Positions 11,331-22,650 of a DNA stretch of 64,000 bases are shown piece by piece. Source of the stretch: Okapia johnstoni (lineage: Eukaryota; Chordata; Mammalia; Artiodactyla; Giraffidae). The stretch spans positions 65,776,985 through 65,840,984 of the forward strand of contig CM044321.1 of assembly GCA_024291935.2 (NCBI GenBank), in the 5' to 3' direction. The stretch's first letter is position 1. Each line of letters begins with the position of its first letter. Made by a program: the position numbers and the translations under genes. The notes beneath the pieces are model-generated. The model worked only from the letters and a program-made list of their open reading frames with translations, was not told the origin of the DNA and searched no databases.

Positions 11331-11436
11331 GACTTGCTAGTTAAGTTCACTGTTTTCTCTATAGTTGTAATTTCAAACTGGTTTCCTGTGGCTCCACTTG
11401 TCTCTCCTAGGAGAAAGCATAAGGGCTAATAGAGAA
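11331..11436. other. Short unassigned gap
   Basis: No recognised feature between the MIR and the BovB. Confidence 0.4.
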
Positions 11437-12043
11437 AGATTATTTATTTCTTGGGCTCCAAAATCATGGCAGATGGTGACTGCAGCCATGAAATTAAAAG
11501 ACGCTTGCTCATTGGAAGAAAAGCTATGACTAACCTAGACAGCATATTAAAAAGCAGAGACATCATTTTGCCGACAAAGGTCTGTCTAGTCAAAGCTATG
11601 GTTTTTTCAGTAGTCATGTATGGATGTGACAGTTGGACCATAAAGAAACCTGAGCACCAAAGAATTGATGCTTTTGAACTGTGGTGTTGGAGAAGACTCT
11701 TGAGAGTCCCTTGGACTGCAAGGAGATCCAACCAGTCCATCCTAAAGGAAATCAGTCCTGAATATTCATTGGAAGGACTGATGCTGAAGCTGAAGCTCCA
11801 ATACTTTGGACACCTGATGTGAAGAACTGACTCACTGGAAAAGACCCTAATGCTGGGTAGGATTGGGGGCAGGAGCAGAAGGGGACGACAGAGGATGAGA
11901 TGGTTGGATGGCATCACCGACTCGATGGACATGAGTTTGAGCAAGCTCTGGGAGTTGGTGATGGACAGGAAGACCTGGTGTACTGCAGTCCATGGGGTCG
12001 AAAAGAGTCAGACATGACTGAGCAACTGAACTGAACTGAACTG
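11437..12043 (+). mobile_element. BovB LINE, 5'-truncated, sense
   Basis: About 607 bases of BovB from the region after the reverse-transcriptase catalytic core to the CTGAACTGAACTGAACTGAT 3' end. ATAGAGAAA (11429-11437) and ATAGATAAA (12044-12052) are a possible imperfect target duplication. BovB belongs to the RTE clade and is known for horizontal transfer between squamates and ruminants. Its proteins also mobilise Bov-A and Bov-tA SINEs, whose 3' parts derive from it. Confidence 0.95.
11451..11822 (+). pseudogene. BovB reverse transcriptase C-terminal fragment
   Basis: A 123-codon open stretch encodes the region after the polymerase core of the BovB (RTE) protein. Recognisable segments are GSKIMADGDCSHEIKRRL, LVKAMVFSVVMYGCDSWTIK, HQRIDAFELWCWRRLLRVPW and KLQYFGHLM. 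The usual W-rich and LRVPWTARRSN motifs are preserved. It ends at a TGA at 11820-11822, where related copies have an arginine codon (CGA), and the similarity continues beyond the stop to about 12030 ([17 protein letters not shown] segment). There is no start, no endonuclease and no catalytic YADD in this truncated copy, so it is inactive. It lies inside the BovB element. Confidence 0.88.
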
Positions 12044-12052
12044 ATAGATAAA

Positions 12053-12724
12053 AATGTCTTAATTATTGGTGAGAATTTTCTCAAATTAAAAAAAAAAATC
12101 TATCCCTTGTCTTAAACGATTGAATTCTGTGAACTTTCTCTTTAAGCTAGTCTACATACTAGGCAGTCAGAGGTTTACAAACATCAGAAAGCTCTGGGCA
12201 GATTTTGTCAAGGTATTATTCTTTTTTAAACCACGTATTTCCTTGTTTGTAGCACACTGTTAAAATGATTGATGAACAAATAAGTTCACAGTGGTTGAGG
12301 CAAACAATCCCTACCCGCTCATGCAACTACAAACCATACATCATTTTGTAGCATTAAATTCTTTGCCTGTTGCAAAAAATAAATAAATAAAAAATAAAAA
12401 GCCACACACCCACAATTCTTAATGACAACATGGAAGGAAACAGGTTATTTTTGCATCAATCCGATGCAGCTGTTTTTCTTATAATTAATTCCCAACCCAA
12501 AGGCCTCTGTAATGGTGAGCTGTGGGCTATGTGTCTTATTCTTCCTTTCTGGGCTATTTCCAGAAACATTTGCAGTAGTACACACACATCTTTCATCCTT
12601 AATACACTTACAACTGAAGAAGAAAAAAGCACAGTGCACCGCTTTCAAGATTCTAACCTCATTCATCTTGAAATACTATTGAAGTAGCTCATGCCTCTAG
12701 TATAGAAAAGTTTTCAAGTCAGTT
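12053..12724. other. Unassigned A+T-rich DNA
   Basis: Includes an A-rich run (AAATAAATAAATAAAAAATA) at about 12377-12400. No gene or named repeat. Confidence 0.4.
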
Positions 12725-13215
12725 CTACCACATGCATTAAGCATCTTTGTTTGCAGCAAAGATACAGAGGTGAATAACACTTAACACAGTTCCTGTGCAT
12801 TTTCTTTTACAGTTGGGGAGATATGAGAGATAGACAAGGAGGAAATGACAACACAGTGTGATAAGTACAATGACAAGTGTGGCTATAAGAAATAGCAAAG
12901 GGCACTGGGTGGAGGGCAGGGAGGGTTCTCATCTACATGGAGTGGTCAGAGGAGACTGCCCCAGCAATGATGTCAGAACTGGACTTTGAAGAATTGATAG
13001 TAATTCTCATGCTAAAGAACTTTGGGGCTGCACTCTGGGAAGAAGGAGAGATACAGTAGAGCCACAGAGCTATGAGCCGAAGCAATTAGAGGCTGCAGAA
13101 GTATAAAGGAAGAGGGTGTGGAGATCTGTCATGAGTAAGTGGGAGGTGACACAGAAGGTATGAGAACCCAGGCACCTTGGTCTATTCAGATCTTTGAAAG
13201 TAGCCAGACGCTTTC
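12725..13215 (-). mobile_element. L2 LINE 3' UTR, antisense
   Basis: GCAAAGATACAGAGGTGAAT, GAGATAGACAAGGAGGAAAT, TGTGATAAGTACAATGACAAG, TGGAGTGGTCAGAGGAGACTG and GGACTTTGAAGAATTGATAG occur in the order of the reversed L2 3' UTR over about 490 bases. Confidence 0.75.
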
Positions 13216-13281
13216 CCTTTCCTTTTTGAAAATTCTCTGAAATTTATCCATTTGAACTACACCTATCAGATAGAAAAGGCT

Positions 13282-13802
13282 CAGTTCAGTTCAGTCACTC
13301 AGTCGTGTCTGACTCTTTGTGACCCCATGGACTTCAGCACACCAGGCTTCCCTGTCCATCACCAACTCCCAGAGCTTGCTCAAACTCATGTCCATCGAGT
13401 TGATGATGCCATCTACCCATCTCATCCTCTGTCGTCCCCTTCTGCTCCTGCCTTCAATCTTTCCCAGCATCAAGGTCTTTTTCAACGAGTCAGTTCTTCA
13501 CATCAGGTGGCCAAAGGATTGGAGTTTCAGCTTCAGCACCAGTCCTTCCAATGAATATTCAGGACCGATTTCCTTTAGGATTGATTGGTTTGATCTCCTT
13601 GCAGTCCAAGGAACTCTCAAGAGTCTTCTCTAACACCATAGTTCAAAAGCCTCAATTCTTTGGTGCTCAGCTTTCTTTATAGTTCAACTCTCACATCCAT
13701 ACATGACTACTGGAAGAGACTTAGCTTTGACCAGATGGAGCTTTGTCGGCAAAATAATGTCTCTGCTATTTAGTATGCTGTATAGGTTAGTCATAACTGG
13801 TC
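13282..13802 (-). mobile_element. BovB LINE fragment, antisense, perfect 12-base TSD
   Basis: A 521-base BovB 3' fragment in reverse, beginning with CAGTTCAGTTCAGTCACTCA and ending in the segment that codes for the MVFSVVMYG-type region. ATAGAAAAGGCT occurs exactly at 13270-13281 and 13803-13814, proving insertion limits. On the minus strand a 64-codon piece at 13291-13485 still reads as the BovB C-terminus ([20 protein letters not shown]...), broken upstream. Confidence 0.96.
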
Positions 13803-13894
13803 ATAGAAAAGGCTACCAAATATTAACAGCAGAATTATTTTTTTTTCCAAATAAGTACATTTCTTTCCCCATAGAAGGCTTTCTATCAAACTCA

Positions 13895-14115
13895 AGGTCA
13901 GTGTGACCTAGAGGTTAAAGCATTGGCTTTGGCATCAGGAGTGAGTACAAATCCTGCCAATACCTTGTGGATATATCCTGGCAAGTTACTCGAACCTTGA
14001 ATTTCTGTTTTCCTTCCTGTATTATGGTTGCTGTGAGAATTAAATAACAAGAACTTACCACAGTGTCTGGAATGTAACATGTCAGAACACATTAACTGCG
14101 GCTGTCATTATACCT
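13895..14115 (+). mobile_element. MIR SINE
   Basis: TGACCTAGAGGTTAAAGCAT, GGCTTTGGCATCAGGAGTGA, ACAAATCCTGCCAATACC, CTGGCAAGTTACTCGAACCT and GTGAGAATTAAATAAC follow the MIR consensus order from the tRNA-like head to the core and tail. Confidence 0.85.
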
Positions 14116-15384
14116 TTTTTTATTGACAGTCAACTAAGCATAATATTGCTATAGTGTCAATGGGATAAATAAACTGTCTCATTGTAAATCCTTTCAACTA
14201 AGCTCAATGGCAAGTATACTGGATATTGAGGAGCAAGTAGCACCCCTGGAAGCCTTGAGATATACTCAGGAGAGAAACCAAAACGGTCCTGAAGATAGGA
14301 CCCTACTCCCATTGTACCCTGTCACCTGCCTTCAGCAGGAATTCTCTTGGGCTCCCAAATGATTAAGCAAAGCAGCCCAGAAGGTGAGACAGATGTTCTC
14401 ATAAAATCCCAATTGTGTGTATACGGAAATTGAGGTCTCCCCCATCCCAGCAGCATGCTTGCACTGGGGATCTGGGGCCGGAGTTGTTAGGCTGCTCCCA
14501 CATACTGCCCTCTGCACATGCATTTGGTAAAGCCATAACTGTTAAGTCCACAGAATACAATGACAATAGCTTTATTAGCAAGATCTGAGAATGTTTATTC
14601 CCTCCAGAAATAGTTTCTTAAACAACCTGAGCTATTTATTCAATCTTGCATCTTAGAAGAAAATTAGATATTGAGGTAAAAGTGCCCGAATGGGAATTTC
14701 AGAGCTGATCTCCAAAGAATGAAGAATTTCTTTTGAGAAATGAAACTGCCTCAGGCCCCTGTTTCAATAGAATCGAATGTTCATTCGTGAATGAGAATCT
14801 GTTATATATGAGATTACTCTGGAGTTTTTACTGTGATAACTTCCATAAGTTCTACTTTCAAAAACATGCCAGTCTTATAAACTAGAGGTACCTGGGAACC
14901 TGACACAGAAATGAAAAGGACTGTCATGTCTTGAGTACATTCTGCAATGCCAAAATGCATACCTTGTGCCATCCTCACCAGCTCTTCCTCACCACATCCT
15001 GGGGCGCGGTTTTCACACTGTCCTCACATGCAGAGGCTGACAGCATGAGGCCACTGGTGAAAGCTGAGCTCCAACACCAGCTTCACTAAGATCAATTCAC
15101 AAAATGAACTTCATTGCTTAGCCACCAGCTCACTACCTCCTCAGTAATAAACAATAAACAGGTATTTTGAAGGTATTTAATTTTATGTACAAAACTGTGC
15201 TTTTGCACATAAACATGTACAAAACATGTGCTTTTAAGTACCATGCAAAATGCTTAAAAGGAAATTATGCTCTTTGAGATTAAGAATTCTGTAACGTTAA
15301 GGGAGGGAGTGGGTTGCAGAAATAAACATGCAAAACCAAGAACAAACAACAGAATTAAAGCAATGTGATGTTACTGAAGGAACC
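14116..15384. other. About 1.3 kb unassigned
   Basis: No coding frame beyond 64 codons. A short perfect palindrome-like GAATGTTCATTCGTGAATGAG lies near 14775. No repeat named. Confidence 0.4.
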
Positions 15385-16090
15385 TGGAGTCAATTAACTT
15401 ATTTATTCATTTATTTATTATTGAAGCATAATTGATTTACCATATTAATAGGTTATCAGCAGAGGGATTAGATGCTTTACACATTACAAAATGATCATCA
15501 CAATAGATGTAGTAACAATCTTTCATCATATAAAGTTATTAAAATATTATTGACTACATTCCCTATGCATCACCATGACCTATTTATTATCTGACTGGAA
15601 TTTTGTACTTAATTTTAATCTTACTCTCTTATTTCATTCATTCCCCTACCCCATTCTCCTCTGGCAGTCAACAGTTTGTTCTCTATATCTATGAGTCTGT
15701 TTCTGTTTCATGTGCAATCACAAATGGAATTGTTTTTTTAATTTTTTTCTGATAATTGTTTGTTAGTGTATAGAAATATAACAGGTTTCTGTATATTAAT
15801 ATTGTATCCTACCACTTTATTGAATTCATTTATTATTATTACTTTTATTTTTTTATTGTGTCTTAAGAATTTTTTATATATATCATATCATCTGCAAACA
15901 GTGTAGTTTTACTTCTTCTGTTCCAATTTGAACTCTTTTTATTTCTTTTTCTTGTCTGACTGCTATGGCTAGAACTCCCAGTATTATGTTAAATAAAAGT
16001 CGTGAGAGTGGGCATCCTTGTCTTATTCCTGGTCTTAGAGGACATGCTTTCAGCATTTTACTATTGAGTATGATGTTGGGAATATCCCAG
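15385..16090 (-). mobile_element. Old L1, antisense, internally deleted
   Basis: The left part (15405-15730) matches the reversed L1 3' UTR (TGAAGCATAATTGATTTACC, TTGACTACATTCCCTATGC, CTCTATATCTATGAGTCTGT). The right part (15760-16090) matches the reversed ORF2 reverse-transcriptase region (ATCATATCATCTGCAAACAG, GTGAGAGTGGGCATCCTTGT, TCTTAGAGGACATGCTTTCA). The segment between them that codes for the ORF2 C-terminus is missing, so an internal deletion occurred. Confidence 0.85.
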
Positions 16091-16109
16091 AATTTAAAAC
16101 AGTATGCTA

Positions 16110-16290
16110 GGTTTAAAATCTTGCTATGTGAATTACTACTTGTGAAATCATGGCATTAAGTTTATTTTGTTAGCCTCAGTTTTCTTAATTCTAAAATGAA
16201 GGTTAGCCTATGGGAGTATTGTAGGGTCAAGCAAGGTAATATATGTGGGAAAATGTTCTTTAAGTTTCAAAGTTCCAAAGCATACGTTTT
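16110..16290 (+). mobile_element. MIR SINE 3' half
   Basis: TTAGCCTCAGTTTTCTTAAT, TCTAAAATGAAGGTTAG and GGTCAAGCAAGGTAATATATGTG fit the MIR 3' half and tail. Confidence 0.6.
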
Positions 16291-16425
16291 ACTTTCCCCT
16301 CAAAGTCTTTCTAAACAGTGACTACTGAGTGACTTCTAAATAATATAGCTTAACAATACAGCATACTACAACAACAGCAAAAATCTAAGAAATCTAATTT
16401 GCGTATAATTATATTATATGCATAT

Positions 16426-16558
16426 GAAGTGAAATGACGTGAAGTCACTCAGTAGTGTCCGACTCTTTGTGACCCCATAGACTGTAGCCTACCACGCTCT
16501 TCTGTCCCTGGGATTTTCCAGGCAAGAGTACTGGAGTGGGTTGCCATTTCCTTCTCCA
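16426..16558 (-). mobile_element. Bov-A monomer, antisense, perfect 13-base TSD
   Basis: The reverse complement of Bov-A from GAAGTGAAATGACG to GCCATTTCCTTCTCCA. ATTATATGCATAT is duplicated exactly at 16413-16425 and 16559-16571. Confidence 0.95.
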
Positions 16559-16576
16559 ATTATATGCATATAATTG

Positions 16577-16825
16577 TCCAATACTTTGGTCACCTGATGC
16601 AAAGAGTTGACTCATTTGAAAAGACCCTGATGCTGGGAAAGATTGAGGGCAGGAGGAGAAGGGGACGACAGAGGATGAGATGGCTGGATGGCATCACCGA
16701 CCCAGTGGACAGGAGTTTGGGTAAACTCCAGGAATTGGTGATGGACAGGGAGGCCTGGCGTGCTGCTGTTCATGGTGTCGCAAAGAATCGGACATGACTG
16801 AGTGACTGAACTGAACGGAACTGTG
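16577..16825 (+). mobile_element. BovB 3' end
   Basis: TCCAATACTTTGGTCACCTG through GTGACTGAACTGAACGGAACTG, a 249-base BovB 3' end. TATAATTG at 16569-16576 and 16826-16833 is a possible 8-base target duplication. A 77-codon frame at 16564-16797 reads as the BovB C-terminus ([20 protein letters not shown]) and is a fragment only. Confidence 0.93.
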
Positions 16826-16894
16826 TATAATTGCATTATCAAATTTCTTTCCTCACTGCATTTAATCATATTCTTATGTCTTTGATTTGAGGTC

Positions 16895-16986
16895 TCTTGG
16901 TGATGGACAGGGAGGCCTGGCGTGCTGCAATTCATGGGGTCACAAGGAGTCGGACACGACTGAGCGACTGAACTGAACTGAACTGA
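16895..16986 (+). mobile_element. Short BovB 3' tip
   Basis: CTTGGTGATGGACAGGGAGG to CTGAACTGAACTGAACTGAA is the last 90 bases of BovB, placed 70 bases after another BovB 3' end in the same orientation. No clear target duplication seen. Confidence 0.9.
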
Positions 16987-17614
16987 AGACCCCAAAAATT
17001 CTTAAGAATTCATGTGGGCAATAAAATGTAACATATAATTTTTTTAAAACTATTATCAATTAGTTAGAAATCTTGTTGCAAGACAATAGCTTTAGAAGAT
17101 CTGAATATAGATATCTAGGGAGAGCAACTGCATTAAAAACATGACCTTGCCCATACAGATTTCACTTCTTATTTTCAGGAACTGTTTTTGAAAACTGGGA
17201 TCTTGACTTTTCAAGCATAGAGAAATGGAAGATCATGACCAAGTTTTAAATGAGACCCTAATCTACCAGTGCAGATTTGCACCTGCATACACTTATACAC
17301 AAACGCTTGCATTTGCACGCCCAGATTGAGAAATTAGGTAGTAACTACAAGATCAGCAAAGTAAATGCTTAGCAACCCATCAGCAAATTGGTGTTCATAA
17401 AAAATTTCCAGTCATTCCATATGGTTCAAATTTTTTTCACTTTTCAAATATTGGCAGTATTCTTGTTTATTCATCAAGTTTCCAAATTTTGGGGGCTTCC
17501 CACCCCCAGAAACTCACTCCTGGATTTTTAAATCTCCCATAAACTTTTCAGTTAGAAACAATGATTGAAAATTATTCTATTGTTAGTAAAAATGATAAAT
17601 TTCTCACAAAATTC
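16987..17614. other. Unassigned A+T-rich DNA
   Basis: No gene or named repeat. Confidence 0.4.
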
Positions 17615-17740
17615 AATATACATGTGTGTATATTCATACAGGTATATGTGTATATACAAATGTATGTGTATACATGTACACACATAGACACACATATAAT
17701 CACACACATACATGTACATATACATACATTCTATCTATAT
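17615..17740. repeat. Degenerate (TG/CA)n-(TA)n simple repeat
   Basis: Alternating purine-pyrimidine tract of GTATATGTGTATATAC- and ACACACATA-type blocks. The tract is translatable, but its frame is merely the repeat. Confidence 0.8.
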
Positions 17741-17770
17741 GAATTTTTTAACATTTTTTCCTGTTTTTTT

Positions 17771-17852
17771 TAAATTGAAGTATAGTTGATTTACAATGTT
17801 GTGTCAGTTTCAGGTGTACAGCGAAGTGACTCAGTTATACATATTATATGCA
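17771..17852 (-). mobile_element. L1 3' tip, antisense
   Basis: TTGAAGTATAGTTGATTTAC, TTGTGTCAGTTTCAGGTGTA and GTGACTCAGTTATACAT are the reversed 3' extremity of an artiodactyl L1. About 80 bases, extremely 5'-truncated. Confidence 0.8.
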
Positions 17853-17879
17853 TTTTTATATGTATTTTTAAACTGCATT

Positions 17880-18030
17880 TTATTACCAAAATGAGTCTTA
17901 TTACTTGCTCATTACCTAATTTTTAAACTATAAGAATTAAGAACCATAATAAGCAAATACCTCTAGTTAGCTGCACAGCTGGGAATTTGATTCCAGGTCT
18001 CCTAATTTATTCTATCACATCAGTTCATTC
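17880..18030 (-). mobile_element. Possible MIR, antisense
   Basis: TAGCTGCACAGCTGGGAATT followed by TGATTCCAGGTCTCCTAA resembles the reversed MIR head region. Weak. Confidence 0.4.
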
Positions 18031-20267
18031 CCTCAGTGTCCTCTTACAAAAGATAAAATATCCAAAATAATACAGACAGTAAAAATCTACATATGCAGAT
18101 AATCCTCTGATTTAATTCAAATGAACTTTTGCTTCTTATTCTTTGACAAGATAAACAACTTGAAAATCTGACATAATTTGACAGTTGGAACATAATTTAG
18201 AAGTTAGGAAAACTGGAGTTCCACACTACATGGATGTCTAAGCCTATAAAACTTAAAATAATGTGTTTCCAGCCTTTATTTTGCCAAGAAAGGACATTTA
18301 AAAGATGACTGTTTTCACCAACACCAGAATTCATAAAAGGAAGGAGGTTCTAATACCAAGAAAAACAAAGGACATGATCTCAGAATAAAAGACTAAGTTA
18401 TAAATCAAATGAATTTAGTTTTATGTAAAACTAGGTAAACAAGATTATGTAAACACATTTTTCTCAGTCTGTTGTGGGCAAGTGAGGAAGTTCTTCCCTA
18501 TTGGAGCCAAAACAGACCTCCTGAGAACCTTTATGCATAGTACCAGTGTGGATACTAGTATTGCTTGTAGAATATACAGACAAGTCCATGTCAGATCAAT
18601 GGATACTTAGGCAAGCACCACATGACAGTGGAGACAACCAATGTTTGAAAAAGGGACCTGTGTCTTGAAGGACAAAAACACAGGCAAAAAGATCTCAAAG
18701 AAGTTACTTAGGACTCACAAATAAGCTCAGGCAAAAAAAATAATCAGTAGATATTTGAGAGAATAAATTTACACAAATGAAAAACACAAAGAGGAATAAG
18801 TAGAACAACTAACTTCAGAGAAAACTTGTAATTCAGGGATAGAAGAGAGTTTCAAAATTTCTTTTTCATATCCTCAGAGAAATATGAGAAGATATTGAAA
18901 CCATAAAACAAGCCATAGGCTGCCATGAGAAAGGAGCAATCATAGAAAAAGATATTTCTTGATAACTAAAAAATATGATTTCCAAAATGAAAAATTCAGT
19001 AGAATCTCTGAGAAATGCCCTTTCAGAAATCTCCTAAAATCTAGAGCAAGAGAAAAAAGGTAGAAAACCTGAGTGAGTAGCCATCAGATCTGGCCTGTCT
19101 TAACAAAGAAAATAACAATATAGCTTGAAGAAACTGGAGTAGGAGAGAAATAGAAAGTAAGAAGGAAGTACAAGTATCAAAAACATCCTCACCTTCAATC
19201 CGTGAGTAAAAGTTATCCAATGAAGGAAGAGAAGTTTATATGAATTACTTAGAAGGAAACCTCCAGAAGAATCAAAACTCTCAGCAACCATCAAAACCTG
19301 GGCAAGCAGAGGAGATGGGGTAGTAAAACTAATTCTTCTTTCACATCAGTGAGACAAGAGATGCTGCTGAGAATTTTTTAAACAAGATTTCAAGGTGTTT
19401 GCATATACTTGATATTACAGAAGTGATCACCAGAAATGCTACAAACTAGAATTGTTAGCTTTGATTTAAAAGTATTGCTTGTCAATTGGTACTTCTCCAT
19501 GTTATGGTCATCTATATTGTTGAAATTTTTTCACTATGAAAAATAATTCATAAAATACTTTTTAAAAATTAAAATTATACTTTGCCAAGACAAGATGACT
19601 CACTGAGCTTTTTCAAACATGCAAGTGGACACTTTTGGATGGATACTTAACAGATTGCGTGTAGTTTTTAGAGGTGGTAAGCGCAAAGAAAGCTGGGGGC
19701 TAGCCTTGAGTATGAGGCATTTCCGTGGTTTACTACAGGGATTTAAACAGGTAGGACTCGCGCTTAGGAAGCATGTATTTAGAGAAGGAGACACACAATA
19801 TATTTGCATTTGAAGGAGTTAGTTGGAAGAGACAATAGGAAGGAAGAGCAGATAAAAGAGCAGCTGGTTAGGCCAGAACTAGTTGGTAAAGGAGCCCAAG
19901 TAAAATTTAGCCACAGGCTCACTTGTCAAACATTCTTGAAGAGAACTAGTAGCTAAATTCAATAAATGAGATACTTAAGAAAAAAAGTATTCTGGCTTTC
20001 TCCAAGATTTATTTGTCATGGTCTTCTGAAGATGACCCCCAAAATCATTCTTATTTTCTGAAGTGTTATGGTCCATAAAGTTACTAAACACCTACAATGT
20101 TCATATACACATATATACACCGTGAACTGCTCTTCAGCAGGAAGAAAAATTATTGCGTGCAACAAATATCTGTTGTTTGTTGCACACAAAGCTATTCTAC
20201 CAGTAGTTTGGTTTACAGGGATCACATATATAGGGTCACTTTTTCTTGTATATTCTTTATGGTTATC
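18031..20267. other. About 2.2 kb unassigned
   Basis: A-rich on the plus strand from about 18300 to 19300 (purine-rich text such as GAAAAACACAAAGAGGAATA), possibly a very old LINE internal region, but I cannot name it. No frame exceeds 69 codons. Confidence 0.4.
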
Positions 20268-20277
20268 CATATTAGAA

Positions 20278-20491
20278 GTAAGGCTTCCCAGGTGGCGCAG
20301 TGATAAAGAATCCGCCTGCCAATGCAGGAGACATATTCGATTCCAAGGTTAAGAAAATCCCCTGGAGTAGGAAATGGTAACCCACGCCAGTATTCTTGCC
20401 TGGAAAATTCCACGGACAGAGGAGCCTGGCAGGCTATGGTCTATGCGGTTGCAAAGAGTCAGACATGACTGAACGTCTGAGCTCGCTCGTA
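20278..20491 (+). mobile_element. Bov-tA SINE, perfect 10-base TSD
   Basis: Full-length Bov-tA from GTAAGGCTTCCCAGGTGGCG to GAACGTCTGAGCTCGCTCGT. CATATTAGAA is repeated at 20268-20277 and 20492-20501. Confidence 0.95.
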
Positions 20492-20762
20492 CATATTAGA
20501 ATGACCCAGCGCCTTAATGTCCAAGGTAACTGAGGAGGAAACTACACTCTGACTACCACTGAATTCAAAATTACCCATATATCATACCAAAAACTTTGGA
20601 AAAGTATTTTCTTGCCCTTGACTGGAGCTCCCTTGTTTGATTTGACCATCTTATTGATTAAGTGATGTAATTAAAGTTTTCAAAAAAAATCCACCTTATG
20701 CCAAAAAGAAAGAAATGCAGAGTCTATCCTGGTAGAAGAGAAAAACGTAAGTAGAGTTATCA

Positions 20763-20827
20763 GTTCAGTTCAGTCTCTCATGTCTGACTCTTTGCGACCC
20801 CATGGACTGCAGCACATCAGGCTTCCC
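20763..20827 (-). mobile_element. 65-base BovB 3' tip, perfect 10-base TSD
   Basis: Only the reversed final part of BovB is present (GTTCAGTTCAGTCTCTCATG to CACATCAGGCTTCCC). AGAGTTATCA flanks it exactly at 20753-20762 and 20828-20837, so this is a genuine, drastically 5'-truncated insertion rather than a decayed remnant. Confidence 0.95.
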
Positions 20828-20837
20828 AGAGTTATCA

Positions 20838-22279
20838 ACTCTTCTGCTATTTCTAATAGGTTTTCAGAGGCAACCAGTGATTCTCCAAGAAATTATTATT
20901 AGTGTAAGGAAAGTGTTCTCCTTCATCTCAGAATTTCTAATACTTCATCTCCATCATCACAGTTGCTCAGAAATAAACTCTTTTAAATGAAGCATCTCCT
21001 CTAAGTTTATTTTTATGCTGGATCAAAATTAACTAGATTTAGAGAATTGCTTTAGTGAGACAGTGTCACACTAAAGGAATCCAAGAAGTAACAAATTCTA
21101 ATGACTACTAAACATTAGAATCGTTACTAAACCATCCTTCTTTGGTTCAAAGACTGGGAGAAGGCTCAGTTAGGGAGTGATATTTTAAAGAAGTGGTGAG
21201 AAGTTTTGAGTCATTCCTCCCCTTTGTCATCTAGTTGACTAGAATTTTGGTCATCATTCTTATCTGGCAGGTGGTGCGAGCTAATTTATTATACAATTTG
21301 GAAGGCTCTAGATATCTTGGATTAGGTACTGGTAGAGGCTAGATTTTGAAGTGGTTTCTTGGATTTAGTTTCTTTGATTCTTTTAATAGTTATCTGGAAC
21401 AGAGTGGTGACTGCAGGCAGGTACTACAAAGAATCAACCCTCCAGGAAAAAAAAAAAACTTTATAAAAAATTTCTTAAATAAGAAATACCTGAGAAAAGT
21501 AAAATTTGGAATATGTGCATAAGTGTTTCTATTAAAATTGACACCTACTGGATCAAAGTGGGTAAATTTCTTTTATTGCCTTATCATCCCCTTTCAATCC
21601 TTTCTCCAAGATCTTAAACATTAAATTATATTTTTATACCATATTCTAAAAACAATTTGTCTTACCATAAATGCATTGCCCTGTAAGTGTTCACCATACT
21701 GAACAAAATGTCAGCTAACTAACTTGCACTGAGAGACTCTAAAAACAAAAACAAAACTCCAAAATGCAAGGGCTGTGTGCCTTATAATTATTCAGTTATG
21801 ATGAATAATTTTAAACACTGGCCAACAGTATGTTGTTAAAGAGGATCAGAAGTCTTTAAGGTTTCATCAGGATGGCAGCAGTAGTTCTTCATTGTCCAGT
21901 TCTGGGAAATTTGATTTGGGCTTACAACTTGCATGAGAACAGAGGGCACAGGCTTCTTACCAATTTCAAGTTTGAAATGAAAGGGAGATGAGTACTTTCT
22001 TCTTTCATGGAGGAGATGAGTTTTTTGAAGCCATTCGATTAAAGTATGAAGGTTTTATTTTCAAATTCTGGGGAAATTGACTTGAATCCTCAAGAAATGT
22101 TGTGAGTTAATTTTTAGGATAAGAGCATTCTTGTTTTGATGATTTTCCCCAGTACCATCACAAAAATAAACTGAGATTCACAAGTTATTTATACTCTAAG
22201 AGTATCTAATGCCCAGGCAGGGCAGAAAGAATAATGTGTAAATTTAACCTTTTTCTTTTGCAGGCAAAAGGGAGGAGGG
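20838..22279. other. About 1.4 kb unassigned
   Basis: No gene or named repeat. An A-run lies at about 21449-21460. Confidence 0.4.
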
Positions 22280-22650
22280 AGTGTTTGAGTGTAAGTTCTG
22301 GAGTTAGACCAACATGGTTCAGATCCTGGTTCCTCATTTCCCAGCTGTGTGACCTTCAGCAAGAAATCTAGCTAGCACCTCTTCTCCTCGATTTCTTCAT
22401 CTTCAAGCTGAAAGCTTCATGAACATCTACAGGATAAGGCAATTGGGAGCTAAACTATATATAATCCGAAAAATACTTAGGTTCCTGGTTCCTACTGCTC
22501 TTATCTAACTATTTTAAAACTCCACTCTCTTATTTGTAAAAAGAGGATCATCATTTTGCCTATATTATCATGTTCCTGTGAACATAACATGTACTGCATT
22601 ACTTGGAACATCAGACCTTGATAAATACTAGCTATTATTTATTACTCCGA
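22280..22650 (+). mobile_element. MIR SINE, interrupted
   Basis: The left half (GTTCTGGAGTTAGACCAACA, GTTCAGATCCTGGTTCC, CAGCTGTGTGACCTTCAGCA) is the MIR head and core. The right half (TTATTTGTAAAAAGAGGATC, TGATAAATACTAGCTATTAT) is the 3' part. About 100 bases of other sequence separate them. Confidence 0.75.

Noticed and set aside
11444..11944. 166-codon minus-strand open frame
   Set aside because: Antisense of the sense BovB copy, not a gene.
20016..20060. TATGGTCCATAA/GACCCCCAAAATCAT text as an MLT1 LTR start
   Set aside because: Only about 25 bases resemble an MLT1 start and the rest does not follow the family.
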